Assembly: GCA_026874595.1 (NCBI GenBank)
Contig: CM049306.1
Coordinates: forward strand, 51,558,519 to 51,622,518
Length of the DNA stretch: 64,000 nt
Reading direction: 5' to 3'
Source of the DNA: Sipunculus nudus
Taxonomy: Eukaryota > Annelida > Sipuncula > Golfingiida > Sipunculidae
Shown here: positions 22,720-34,972 of the stretch, piece after piece
Layout of the letters: each line of letters starts with the position of its first letter
Position numbering within the stretch: the stretch's first letter is position 1
Notes under the pieces: generated by a model
What the model was told of the DNA's origin: nothing
Databases searched by the model: none
The model's input: only the letters and a program-made list of their open reading frames with translations
Made by a program: the position numbers and the translations under genes

Positions 22720-22960
22720 AGGATTCGGATCGTTCTGATCCCGCATTCCTGATACGTTCCCTAGTTCCAAATTACAACCGGTATCTCCTACTACCATTGC
22801 TTCGATTGTTCCCACTAAATAGGAACAATCTACATTAATCATCGCCGTAGGAAAACCTCTCACTTATCCGTCAAGCAACCGACACGTTCCTGCTGAAGAA
22901 CAACCGGAATCGTGTAACACATCGGCTGCCTTGTCGTTAACTTACCCTTAAAATTTGGGT
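22720..22960 (-). pseudogene. gypsy A protease fragment
   Basis: The - strand encodes VLHDSGCSSA, in which D-S-G replaces the usual D-T-G of retroviral-type aspartic proteases, and later LELGNVSGMRD, matching the C-terminal part of the protease in this group. A stop codon lies between the two motifs. Confidence 0.5.
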
Positions 22961-23169
22961 AAAGAGCTACCGCCCTCTTCCAGAGACTGACCTTGATTAT
23001 TCTAATCCGGATTAAAGGGACCGACGGTTTCCAACTCGGATTCCGTAACAACCGATGTCATCGACTCGAGCTTACGCATAGCCCCCTGATTACTACCCGG
23101 TTTAGCCCCGCGCTATTCAATAGCTGAGTGCAACGCTTATGGGGTAGACCGAATGTCTGTTTACATTCA

Positions 23170-23978
23170 CGCGCCTCCCGATCGCGTAACGTGTTGCGCG
23201 ATCTACATCACGTTTTTCTCTCTGCTAAGTTACTTGCAGCCCTTTTCGCACCCTGTAAGCCTTGGGCCTCCGTATATTTCTCGGCCATCTGCGCCATGCT
23301 ATCTATATCTTGACGTTGCCTCTCTTTCAAAAACACAGAGAGATCCTTGCTGCAACAGTTCTAATACTGTTCACGCATCAGCAAATCAACTAACAGGTTG
23401 AAATCATCATTTACACCTGCAATCTCGTTCAACTGATCATGGTATCCACAAAGCCATACCGCGAACTGACTGGCCTACAAGTACGAACATTGTTACGATA
23501 ACCCTCCTCAGTCATCCGGTAATGATTTAACAGAGATAACCTAAGCTGATCGTAGTCCGGGGCGTCGCTAACTGACAACTGCGAGTAAGTATGAAGCGCC
23601 TTACCACGCAACAAAGGACTTACGTACAAAGCCAACCTATCACGATCGTAGTTTTGACACAGTGCTAAACGCTTAAAACGCTCCTAAAACGGGACTTTTT
23701 TTTATTATGCTGTTAGTCAAACAGAGGGGACTTGAGCAGGGGCGTAGCCAGAGGGGGGCCGCAGGGGGCCATGGCCCCCTCCCCCCCTGAATTGTGTCAT
23801 TACCAGGGGCGTAGCCAGAGGGGGGCCGCAGGGGGCCATGGCCCCCCCCTCCAGTTGCATCCAGTAATCGCCCCCTCCCATACCCTCCCCATGTACCTGA
23901 AACTAACCTTAATAAACCATGGTTTATAATTGAAAACAATATATATATATATAATTTTATACACTAAAATATATAACG

Positions 23979-24012
<34 letters not shown>

Positions 24013-24534
24013 TATATATATACATATACACGTATATATATATAACAGTTTTTCATAGTACCCATGCATGCATATAAGTGCCTCCCCCCCCCCGTTTTCG
24101 AAATTCTGGATCCGCCACTGATCATGGCCCCCTCCTCTTCCTCCATCCTGGCTACGCCCCTGATTGATTGTCGGGACCGATTTATTACTCCTCATCTGTG
24201 AACTATCGCTCTCATCACTGCTGAATGCTGATTTCAATTTCAAACTGGTGAGTTCTCTGATACTCAAGTTCTGATCGCTTACGCTCTGCTACCTCACGTT
24301 AACGCTCTGCTGCTTCACGTTCGCACTCCCTTCTCACTCTCCTGCTTCACGTTCGTGTTCTCGCTCTTCTGCTTCACGTTCTTGCTCTTTCCGTCTAGCC
24401 CTCTCATATCGCTTCGCGTATTCCTGCTGCTTGGTTTCTAAAGCCTAATCACGCTTGCTAACAAACTTCTGCAGAGCATCGTCCTTGTTCCCTAGTGCTT
24501 GTCCATATTCGATAATGGAATTCGAAGACTCCAT
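23170..24534 (-). pseudogene. gypsy A gag, split by MITE insertions
   Basis: The start codon is at 24534 on the - strand. The N-terminal part is rich in E, R, Q and K (YAKRYERARRKEQEREAEE), as in the coiled-coil region of gag in this group, with in-frame stops. After the MITE block the frame resumes with LALYVSPLLRGKALHTYSQL and DYDQLRLSLLNHY, a typical retrotransposon capsid segment. Confidence 0.6.
23737..24162. mobile_element. Nested hAT-like MITEs
   Basis: The left end CAGGGGCGTAGCCAG (23737) and right end CTGGCTACGCCCCTG (to 24162) form a perfect 15-bp terminal inverted repeat. A second left end with the same first 45 or so bases starts at 23804. Inside the right end, 'ctggatccgccactg' (to 24120) is the start, on the - strand, of another element of the CAGTGGCGGATCC type. 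The interior has (AAT)n and (TA)n runs. I found no 8-bp target duplication at the outer ends, so the insertion history is not simple. Confidence 0.65.
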
Positions 24535-24559
24535 GGTGACGGCTATATTAACCGTATGC

Positions 24560-27500
24560 AAGTAAACCGCGTGACCTACACAAAATTCTTTAAAAAATAT
24601 AACCGCTGACAAAGTCAACCGGTGGTATCCTCACACTGACACGTGGGTTGCTTCGAAATTCAAAAGACGCACGGACGGAAAGATGAACATCAAGTACCTG
24701 ATATTAAAGCCTGAGTACACTAATCAAAAGGAAACACTTACCTGTCGTGTGGCCTCACTCAACAAATCACCTTAAACCAAGATAATGAAATTAAACTTAA
24801 CAGCTCTGTCAAAACTACTCTAGTCTGAGAACTTATTAAACGTTAAACAGTGGTTTACCCTATCACTCAGTAACTATCAAGCATAAAGCAGTAGTTTACT
24901 ATATCAAAGTATTTACCTGCATTAACTTTACGTGGAGTGTGTATGTATCAAATCTCAGCAGTGACCCTTTATTTCAAATATTACGAAACATTAAACAATT
25001 AAAAAAAAGCTCAACAATTATTATGATGAAATTTCACCAAATACTCAGGAAATATATGTTAGCTCTCAAACGGCTAAATCAATTCTGAAAGCACGCTCGC
25101 CAAGAAATGTCACACCGGTGATGATAGGAACCTCCAGATTCTTTTAAAAGTCAAACCAACTGGCTGAACTCATACATAACAGCTTATACTCCAAAAAGGC
25201 GGAAAAGACATTGATTATTTAAACCAATTCAATATATTTCATAAAGAAGTTACATTCTCTGGAGAGGTGCTCCTTACAAACAATGATGATAATAATAACA
25301 GTTCGTTAATGACAGTGAGTACATGGTACATAATTCACAAAGCCCGTTAACTACGCTACGCGGAGGAGTCCTTTGTAAATGGTCTTCCTGGTCAGATGAC
25401 CCACCCGCTTACTTGACACCTGAATGTTGATCAACTCGCCTAACGGCTCGCGCTGTATACGTAGAAAAATTAGTCCACTCACAGATACACGGAACTCCAA
25501 TAATCCACAAATCCCGCTGGAGTATTCTCATTTGACACAGTTCTCAGAGCCGCGGACAGACTAGTCTTTTTCGGCGTTGAAAAAAAGTCTTTCACAGCTG
25601 ATGTGTCCAGGAATCACCTAGTTATAGGTAGTAGAATACACTTCCACACAGCAGAATTCAGTACCTCTACACTAACGCGTTAAAATAGAATATGTGGTCT
25701 GTTCCTGGAAGCGCTCACAACAGGTAATAAATCGCGTGATTTACCAGTCAGTCGGCAAAAATGCAAAACTTGCTCTGAAGTCCTTTACTTAGAATTTACT
25801 GGGAAAGCTAAATTAAACAGGTGGTACTCCTTTGAAATCTCAGAATTTCTGTTACTATTGGGACCGCCGAACAGAGACGGCTACGGTGGAATTAAACTGT
25901 ACTGAGACTAACATCAAATGAGACACGTGTCTTCATTAATAAATACCTGAACATGATACTCCATATTAATGTTCAATAAATTATCAAAACCAGCATCTGG
26001 TTATATTCCCTTCTAGAACATGCAACAGAATAACAAAATCACCGATCTTTCATCTTTGCAGTACTAGCAGTACAAACTAAAAGGTGGGATGAGATATACA
26101 TGATGCATGGTGATTCTAGGGTATTGGTGGCAAGCTTGAATACTATTTTGAATATAACGCCTTTTCGGAAGTCCGATCTTTTTTAGATATCATTATGTTA
26201 TTGCTCATTGTTTTTGCCCACAGCGGGACAAAGTAATGTTGACATGACCTATTTTTGCATCTATTATTACTTTAAAAATAGGACATAGTAAATTTTCATG
26301 TAATTCTATTAGATGACACTGATCAGAAAAGAAAACTCATGTTGTCAAATGTGATGTTGATTTGTATATTCCCCTTAAACCCAATGAAAAACACTTAAAC
26401 CTATGCCTGCCAGTGAATAGATACAACTCTGTATTCAAGATAGTGAAGATTGGATAACCACAACCAATAAGCCGAAACTTGACTGGAAGCAATAAGGATC
26501 TTAGCGATAATACCTCGAAAAGTGATGATTGGTGAATCTAAAAATGACTGCTTGACTGTCGTTCGAAACACTAGAGCATATATTTACCAATGGCTTAACA
26601 AACACACATTCGTCTATATTTAAAATGGCTCATCTCATAAAAAAATGAAGTCACAATTATTGCAATCTTCAAGACAAGTAAAGTTTAATCATATAATCTT
26701 TATTTTAACATGAACTTCTTTACGTTTAAATAATAACTCCTGACGAGACCTTGAACACTCACAACTTCAGGATATTTCTCGTTATTTCCTCATAAATCGT
26801 CTTTTCTTTTTGCCTGGGCCGTTCAATCCCAGTCAACATTTATTAACTTCTCGGTATACTCTTGGGTATTACTGTGCATGCATGCTGGTCCGGAATTATA
26901 CCTATGATTTATCGTTAGATTGTATTATTTTCCTGTTCTAGGCTTTGCCTAAAAGCCACAGCAAATGCTGTGGGCTGATGATCTGGCAGTACAGTAAAAC
27001 ATGAGTATAAAATTATAAATTAAAATGAGGTCATTGAAAGACTGATAATTTTGTATAAAATGTTTTCATGTGCTGTAAAAATAGTAATATGAAACGATAA
27101 AAATTAATAAATTTTAATTTATTCCTGTTAACCGCTTACACTAAGTGACAGTTGTGACAACACTATGCAAATGTTTCTTTTCTAGGTATAAAGTCAAATT
27201 AGATGATGCATCATAAATCTGAAATCCAGATATTAAACATTTGTCCTTGCAGAGAGAGCTGGTCATAACTTTCTACAAAGTTACCTGGCCTGGTGTTGCA
27301 TATAGACTGTAATCCTCTACTTGATTATGTTTGATCTTGTAGACACTGTGTGACTACAGCTGGCTGTTTAGATAACTAAATTGACTTAGAACTGCACAAT
27401 GCCGGTAATGTGGAGTCTAATTGTAAGTCCATGTGGTGTCTAATTGTAACTCACATAGCCACTTGCTGGTCAAATCCCTGTTTGGGCACAGCATAATGTG

Positions 27501-30500
27501 GTGATGACCGCTATATAAGAAACACTGCCCTAGTTATGTCTCTCTCAATTAACATCCTGAACCTAAAGTCAGATCGGTCAGATAACCTCTTTACTCCCTT
27601 GACCGTCTGGCTAGTCTGCGTACAGCTAATAAGCAGATTATGACTGACAAGATTTTAACCAGCAAACACATCTCAATATTTTGATGACTTGTGATTAGCC
27701 AATAATATTTCCATATGTATCTTTTGGTAAACATAATTTGAAGAAATCTACATTTTTTGCTTTATTTTTTTATATAAATTTAAGCCGAAACAGACTTAAT
27801 AAAACCAAAGGTTTGTATAATTCCCTCTGTAATGTATGAAGACATGTTTAAGGTATGTTAACTTACTATGTATATAATAATCCATTTACGCAATCGAACA
27901 TAAATTTTACCCTATGTATCAATTATCTCAAACATTACACACATAAATAATAAGCATAGCTAATAATTTTGCTGTTAAATATTTATGATATGTAAACCTT
28001 TCGATCATAAGACATTTTTATTAGTTTCCGGGTTGTACTTCGCGCTGAAAGAATCACAGTACATGATGCGGGGCGTATGCTGGTTCAATTTTATGGCCCG
28101 CGCAGTGCCCTGTTATAACTACAGGGTCATTAAAGGCACCTGCTATGACCTGCATGTCATAAAGAGGTTGTTATTCTTCGATCTTTTACTGCTGGAGGAG
28201 TAACGCACTCAAAAAATGTCCACTGTGTATTGTTATGCATTCTTTTTTCGTAAAAAGTATGTATGATTACCTAAATAAAATAGATATTCATTTATGTTGT
28301 GTTGTACTTGTAAATGGTATTAGGTGCAGTAATGCGATACTATTATTTTACTTCTATGTGAAATCGGGCTAAGTCGTCACCAATGTAAGTACCCATAAGT
28401 GTTACTTATGTGTGCAATACACTAAAATCTCATCTCTAGTCCATGATTGTTCACACATTGCTCAGAATCACGAGTGTGCATGCAGAGGGATGCGTTATCA
28501 AGTTGTATACCCCACGAGTTCAAAGGTTCTGAAACTTTCTCCAGATGTAGTAGGGACAATTTTGGATATTATATGGAATCAGGTGCTCCAAGATATTGTA
28601 ATATTTTCTGCAAATTTCAACATCAACTCCTGACGGAGAAGGTACAGGTAGTCTTTCTTGGAGCAGGAGCTAGGTTAAAGAATCGGTACTAATTAATAAT
28701 GTATCTTATTTCCATTCTAGTCAGTTCCTAAAGTTATACATGTTCATCTAGAAATATCTGCTGGTTGAGAGGTTCTGAGAGGTATTGAGAGAGTATTTTT
28801 TCTTCTTCATGTAATGTTTTATTCAAACAATAATGTTTTCATATTTACTTTCATCACTGAGCACACATTAAATTGACGTCATGTGGATAGCCAAGTAACC
28901 ACTTTTGAATTTCTTACATTTACTTACATTCATTCAGAATTTCATCTTTTTTTTCTAATGCATCAAGTAAAGTTCTAACATACCTGCTGCTATATGCTGG
29001 GTTTGCTTTGACACATTCAAACGTTCTTCAAATTTATGATAATAATTATGTTATATAGTTTTTTCATCATCGGTAGCTCGACTGTACAATGAATTCGTAA
29101 ACTTCAAAGTCTGTTCAATCCTGGGTATAAGGCCTTAATTTTCACCTGTTTTTCCAGAGGTCACATACTAAATGGAAGCTGTTTTCCTATCGTGAAAAAA
29201 ATCTATCAAATAGTCAATCATTGTTAACAAAAGCGAAAGAGGGTATTGATTTATGTCACATTGATGCACCTCTGCTTTGTTGTTATATTTTGGTTGAGTC
29301 GGTAAATGTTCGTAACGTATCATTTGGCACACAGTATTACACCTTGTAATATTGGGCACACATTTTTTTATATTTTTATATATTTTATATATTATATGTT
29401 AATTTTGGTAATTTTGCCAATATTACGCTTGTCTCATTAGCCTCCACCATTAATCGCACTTTGGCCCACTGATAAAAGAGATTCATCGACGTGTCAGTGG
29501 GCATGCTTTACAAATTCGAGACCCGCATACTAAAGGCTCGGCAGGATTCGAATGTTTCATTAAGTTTTTACACCGCTTGACGTCCTACATAAACTATATT
29601 TTACCAGACCAATCGATACATATGTTTGTGAACTTTCTCGCATGTTTCGCATGGGTTTCGAGGACGATAGCCAGCCTGTATGCGGTGAAGAAAATAGCCG
29701 ATTACTATGCAGATGGTATTTAAAGGTTCAGTTATTCAAGCACATGCAGTGAGTTTTGGTATAAAGGGTCGGCTTTGTAGGTATCTCCAACAAATGACAC
29801 CTTGAGAGTTAGCATGTAGGACATGCATGAACAGAAAATCCTTACAGGAAGGATTTGTATCCTGATTCATTTTCAAACAAAAGTTCATATCGATGCTTCT
29901 TTACTTTAGTTGCGCGGATAAATATGACAGGTTATCTCCTGTGGAAATTTTTGAACAATTAAACAAATACCTCCCGTGACGTTCCTAATTAGCTGAATGA
30001 TTCCTAATATGTTAGGTTAGGTTTCGTCTGTTCGAAGGCAGTACGTTTTCTACGAATATACTAACACCGTTTGGTCCTCTGAGTCTGACATTTGTCATAC
30101 GTGTTTCTCGACGTTTGCTTCGTAGACCTCCTCGTAGGCATCAACATTTCGAGTCTAAGTCTATGCTGGCCTTGGTGTTTACGAGCATTGTAAATTTTTA
30201 GCATTAGTGGCCTAGGGTTGATAAATTTTCGTGAATTTGAGAACTTAAGGCATCACATTTTATGGTAGGGGTCCATCAGCTTTGGCTGTGCAGTAATGGC
30301 ATTGACTCCCTCTGCACTGAGCGTTTCCTGGAGTCTGACTATAATGTCTTAGGCCAGGCTTGTGACCACACATTGATTATATTTCGTGGCAATACAATGT
30401 CATCCTTTGCCATCTCTAGCATTTCAGCACATAGTGCTCTCTATCTCCTAAAAGCATGGTGGCGACACACCGTGCCCCAGCCAATTCAGAGTTCCTATTG

Positions 30501-31000
30501 GTTCTTTGTCTTTCTACGGAAAACAGCAAAAAACAAATTACTACCAATAGAAGCGGCCAGTCGCTAGATTCTTGTGAAAATACTTGCACTGATAGAGTTC
30601 CAGTGATCAGAGGGTACAAGGACTATTACACATTCCGGAATTAAACTCTGCACAGTAAGGTCGCCAAGTTTGACCGACGTTCTTTTGAAAGCTATTCCTC
30701 AACTGCATGGCAGCTTCATTGGACAAGACTTCCTTAGAAACGACAGGCCTTGCATGCTTTAGCTCCTTCTTTGGTAAGAACCACAAGAGATCATAGTAAT
30801 TTGAAAACCTAAATGTTGGTTCTGTCATTATCAGTACTTGGATTTGGAAAGAGTTTATTTCTTATATGCTAGATATTTTTATATCTTCATGTCTCACTGC
30901 ATCCTCAAACTCTCTATTTCCGCTTTTGTCGTTTCTATTATGTTTACAAGAACTCCTTGAAGAATCATTCTTAATGCACAGCTTAATACAAAACATGTTC
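24560..31000. other. Intron sequence, no gene recognised
   Basis: This is intron 1 of the EGF-type gene. I see no EGF-type exon in it. The first 600 bp may contain the 5' LTR of gypsy relic A, which I could not delimit. Frames at 28412-28692 contain scattered Cys residues but no consistent domain. A small repeat 'gtctaattgtaa' occurs twice near 27416-27450. Confidence 0.4.
28031..28203 (+). pseudogene. Possible Cys-rich exon, PAN-like, uncertain
   Basis: After 'acatttttattag' a locally GC-richer frame encodes GVCWFNFMARAVPCYNYRV and KGTCYDL. The C...C-x-NY...C-x-L spacing recalls PAN/apple modules, but the module is too short and no splice donor is evident; the frame ends at a stop (28203). 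It may be a decayed exon or a chance frame. Confidence 0.2.
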
Positions 31001-31889
31001 CATCAATCATTGTTTAACGGCTGTGTGATGCGGGGAAACAAGGATATACACAAGTTTACACTAGCTTCCTTATTCCATTCCGCAATGATCTTATCGACCT
31101 CAAAGCGAGGCTATGAACTTGAAGACGCTAGACCAGCGTGTGTCAACACGACCTGCCGAAACCAACACAACTCGTATCACATGTATTCCGTAACACCCAC
31201 CCTTTCGCCTAATGTCCATCTGCATGCTCATCATGGACAGATATTACCACGGAATTTGACAACGAAAAATATTACTGTTATATCACATTTTCCCTGTCAT
31301 ATTTAATATTCCAACATTTCACTTGAAGTATATTATCTGTGAAACAAAAATATTAATTTACTTAAGCTGAGACCATAACTATATGTGGGTACATGTTTCA
31401 TCAGGGTTATCATTAAACGTTTAGTGCTTGTGACATGAATCCTGTTATGATTTCATATCTTTTACGTAACTAACAGCAAGTGATGGTTTGGCCTACCCAG
31501 TGATTTCGAGGTGAGATGCTCAAGACGTGACCGAGGGGCTTATTTACTCACCCAGTAACTACGCTTATCTTATTTCTACTAACATTATTAAAGTAGGTCA
31601 CATAATATAACAGTGCGTTTATGGCCCCACTGTAGCACACTCTCATATAAACGAATTTGCTGTACTTTGTACTCCTACTGAGATGGCCGATTCTGGTACG
31701 AATTTCATTCTGTGTTTGTCACTCGTTGACCGATTGTTGACGCACTGGGTATTGTCTCACCAGTCTCTTTGGCTGACTGTTCTGTCGAGGGCAGAACCTG
31801 ATCTTCTATTATAACACTATCTAATTCAGGTTGCTTAATGCCAGGAATGAACTGATCTTTGGTCGTATTCAAATGTCAGTGATTTCTTC

Positions 31890-32810
31890 AGTACGTACTA
31901 CCTCTCTCAGTGGATAATGTATATGATCTTAAACCACTCTGTGATACAATCTTTGCTTTATCTATGCTGTTGCCTCTTGAATCAATTGGCAGCATACGAA
32001 CTGTTTCGCCTGAACTCAGTGCTGACAGTTACTGTCAGTTTTGTTCTTCTGTGTCTTTCATTTCCTCTTGCTGGTAGTGTACCTGTGCACTTGTAAATAT
32101 TTTTAGGTTCATCATGGTTTCATGAGTTAAAAGTGTTTTTCTTGCCCATCGTATTCCTTGTGACGCTCCAACAGTTTTGTTGATGTATATCTTAATGATA
32201 ATTACCCATGAAACAGGTCTGCATCTACACTGTGCGCTGTCTGTTTCATGTTTTTTTATGCAGTATTTACAACACTTTCCATTTTCCCCATTTGATGAAA
32301 GATATTCAGGGTAGCCAATGATATGCTGTATGTTATTCTCTGTAGTATATTCCTTTGATTTGCAACGTTCAGTAGGTGGTCAATTATCACTCACCACTAT
32401 CGATGGTAATCCATGTCTTGCACAATGTGCTTTTCACTTATCAATCATTTGTGCTGCCTTTTTGTCTTTCAGCAGATCTATCCTAAAGACATCCGCGTAA
32501 TAATCCACAAATATTAAGTAGCTATGGTTATCACTCTCAAATATGTCACATCCTATTCTGTCCCACGGCCTTTTGGGAAACTCGTGGGAACTTAATGGTT
32601 CTTCTTGTAGTCTCACATTTTGTACTCTGCAGGATTCCCATTTCTTTCTGTAATCTGCCTTTTCATCCCAGGCCAATATACCCATTTTCGGGCTTTACTA
32701 AGATGTCCTTGAATTCAAATATGACTGTTATAGACTTCTTCCAAAATATCTTTTCGATTAGCTTTTGGAACAACTAAAAGCGTTCCTTTGAAGATAAGAG
32801 GAACCCTCTA
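31890..32810 (-). pseudogene. gypsy B integrase fragment
   Basis: The - strand reads KGTLLVVPKANRKDILEEVY, then HLSKARKWVYWPGMKRQI (H2C2 region), RPWDRIGCDIFE (first catalytic Asp) and SYLIFVDYYADVFRI, then HGLPSIVVSDN (second Asp) and a C-terminal SGETVRMLPIDSRG. The order is right for a Ty3/gypsy integrase; frameshifts and stops interrupt it. Confidence 0.65.
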
Positions 32811-33179
32811 CGCTCAGTCCATCTCTGAAGTTAAAATATAATGTTGTAGTTTTGGTGATGGTTGGCCTTTGTTCTCTGACAATCCATTATTAATCGTATT
32901 TCAAAGTTTAAACATCAATGTATCCTTCTGCTCCATTCTGTTTGGGTGTTCCCCGAGGTTGTAATTCTTGTTTATGGAATTCTTGTTTAGCAAGTTCATG
33001 TTATAGTTTTTCCTTAAATGATAATATGAACTCTCTCGAAGGTAACTAGACAGGTTTAACTGTCTGTTCAACTTCCCAACGTAATTTTCCTTGCATAAGT
33101 CCTTCACCTTAAATACTTTACCATATTCAAGCATTATTGCACTTATTTCTTCTGGTGTTTCAACAGTTTCAGGGTTCAT

Positions 33180-33430
33180 CACATTGTCATTTTTTACACG
33201 TATGAGATTTTTTATCATCTCTTGTGCTGTTTTTCAACTATAATTGGAATTCCTGCTGTGACAGTTATCGTCATTTTGTATATCTATTCATTTACTGAGA
33301 TTTGTCACTTTTACCTTCATTTTTCCTTCTGAATTTGTCTCTGTCTTATTAAACATGAGCAAGCAATTGACTTTCTCTAATTTATTTAGCCCTTCATCAT
33401 GAAATAGGATTTGATACCTGTTTGTTGGCA
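33180..33430 (-). pseudogene. gypsy B protease-linker fragment
   Basis: The - strand frame LLMFNKTETNSEGKMKVKV resembles the C-terminal half of the protease and the following linker in Mag-like elements. It is followed by IKNLIRVKNDNVMNPE, the segment that normally precedes the reverse transcriptase, after which the polymerase is deleted. Confidence 0.4.
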
Positions 33431-33479
33431 ATATATTTTCAGTATGCCCATTTCCTCTTTGCAATTTGTATTTCCTTAG

Positions 33480-34200
33480 GAAGTCTTAAGAGGCCGATGA
33501 ATGCCTCTTGTACTCTGTCTACCTGTATATCCTCTGCCTCTGTTTATGCCTCTTGTAGTAGCAGAAGGCTTACATGCTCTCCTCCAGGTTTTCTCGATTA
33601 ATGTCCTGGTGGGGCTCTCTATTGTGTCGCGTTTAAACATTGACCACAAAGTGGTTCGGTTAATTGCACTTTGTGCAGTTAGTTTTTTCCCCATACTGGA
33701 CACCTTTCTGTCTCTTTTTCATGGGTACCACCACAGTAACTGCAGTCTCTAATTTGATTAATTATACTCACATTTTCGGTCTATATCTTAAGGCCTGTTC
33801 TCTGTATTTTTTTTTAGCCCTGCAGAGTATACACTCAAGATCAAGTTTGACAGTTTGAAGTAATTTCTCTCTAAGAGTCCCTAATACCAGTGACCATCTA
33901 TGATGGAATATGCTGCTACATATGTATCTATACTCTAAAAAACTTCCTGTATTCTACAATTAAGCTGATATCTCTCAGAAGCCTAATTCAATTCTCCAAT
34001 ACAATGGGCATCCAAGTATCATATCAATCTTTCTCCTGTCAACCTTAGACTGAAAGGCAAACCCAGGTATCACATTTCTGGCATCTGGCCCTATACAGGA
34101 TTCAATCATGAAATTCTAAAGCGCATGGAATCTTCTGTTAATCTTGCAATTATTATCTCGTAATTTCCCCAGTTCTGCTTCCACCAATGTATATTGTTCG
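33480..34200 (-). pseudogene. gypsy B gag remnant with zinc knuckle
   Basis: Near 33700-33750 the - strand contains, with small frame changes, CSYCGGTHEKETERCP, a CCHC-type knuckle of gag, followed by a basic Gly/Arg-rich stretch (RGINRGRGYTGRQSTRG). The part towards 34200 has short gag-like pieces only. Confidence 0.45.
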
Positions 34201-34402
34201 CGAAATCTTCTGAGGACTGTAATTTCCTGGTAAAGGTAGGTTTGCAGGAACCTAGGCACAGACGTGAATTTTTAAATTTTACAACAGTTCAGTGTTCCTG
34301 ACACGACATCTGCATGATTGCAATTAAACGAAAGTATCTGGGCTTACTGGGCCTGACAGCGGCTTTTAGATGTCATCGTTACAACACAAGCTGCTATACC
34401 TA

Positions 34403-34417
34403 GCGCTTCTGACACCA
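34403..34417 (-). promoter_or_regulatory. Putative primer-binding site of gypsy B
   Basis: The - strand reads TGGTGTCAGAAGCGC, which is complementary to a typical tRNA-Leu 3' end (…CUUCUGACACCA). It lies just inside the putative 5' LTR edge at about 34419, the expected place. Confidence 0.45.
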
Positions 34418-34576
34418 TCTGTCGTTGTGAAATTGCGGTGTGATGCGGGGAAACAAAGATAATCACAGGTCTGCAGCACTGCTTTTTTTCCGTACGATAT
34501 ATAGCCCCAAAGGCTTAAATAATTTGACATTCTTTTAAAATTATTTGAAATTTTGCTTTTTTTTCTGTATTCACAG

Positions 34577-34681
34577 GCTGTAAAGTCGCACGGTATGGCA
34601 AGAACTGTAGCATGACATGTTTTCCAGGCTGCAAAGATTATAATGACCTGTGCGACAGCGTGACTGGAAGTTGTACCTACG
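34577..34681 (+). CDS. EGF-type gene, internal exon (EGF-like module)
   Basis: The acceptor is 'tgtattcacag' and the donor 'ggtaagtg'; the exon is 105 bp in phase 1/1. It encodes CKVARYGKNCSMTCFPGC, then a Cys and a closing GSC, an EGF-like module of the same MEGF type as the first exon, with a slightly longer fourth loop. Joining to 19787 restores a Ser codon at the junction. Confidence 0.75.
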
Positions 34682-34882
34682 GTAAGTGATAAATGATTGA
34701 CATAACAAGTTCTGTGATCTACGAAAATGAGAAGCTTGACTCTTTTGACATGATATGTCACTATTGATGGTTCATAGCGAAAGTATCCAAATGCTGCTAT
34801 TTACATTAACAGTCTGTATAAAAATATCTCCATCTCAAGAAGAGCTTATGTTCGTTGATTGCAATATGCCTTTATACCACAG

Positions 34883-34972
34883 GTTGTGACTTAGGGTTAT
34901 TTGGACTGAGCTGTAACTTGCCTTGTCCATTACACTGCGACAAATGTGACAGACTCACCGGGCTGTGTCAAG
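34883..34972 (+). CDS. EGF-type gene, internal exon (EGF-like module)
   Basis: The acceptor is 'tttataccacag' and the donor 'aggtatgt'; the exon is 90 bp in phase 1/1. It encodes CDLGLFGLSCNLPCPLHCDK followed by a closing Cys. The intron from the previous exon is only 201 bp, which supports both being in one transcript. The usual Tyr of the YG motif is replaced by Phe. Confidence 0.75.

Larger units (their letters stand above)
21210..24534 (-). mobile_element. Ty3/gypsy retrotransposon relic A
   Basis: Read on the - strand from 24534, the order is gag, protease, then integrase, as in Ty3/gypsy elements, but the reverse transcriptase/RNase H part expected between protease and integrase is missing (only about 220 bp remain). 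Stops and frameshifts occur throughout. hAT-like MITEs are inserted in gag (23737-24162), and a poly-G/(TA)n block sits at its 3' end. I could not define LTRs or a primer-binding site. It lies in intron 1 of the EGF-type gene, in antisense orientation. Confidence 0.7.
31010..34470 (-). mobile_element. Ty3/gypsy retrotransposon relic B
   Basis: Read on the - strand from about 34420, a primer-binding-site-like sequence is followed by gag, protease and integrase remnants. Reverse transcriptase and RNase H are missing. The sequence 'gtgtgatgcggggaaacaa' occurs at both edges (about 31022 and 34439), followed by weakly similar DNA, which fits degenerate LTR ends. Because of its domain set and tRNA-Leu-type primer site it resembles the Mag-like (C) group, but this is only an impression. 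Confidence 0.6.

Noticed and set aside
28412-28692. Additional EGF-like or lectin-like exon with scattered Cys
   Set aside because: The Cys pattern needs frame changes and does not complete any module; splice sites are weak.
30607-31306. Two 70-150 codon frames near 30.6-31.3 kb
   Set aside because: They have no recognisable domain; part of the second overlaps the putative LTR remnant of gypsy relic B.
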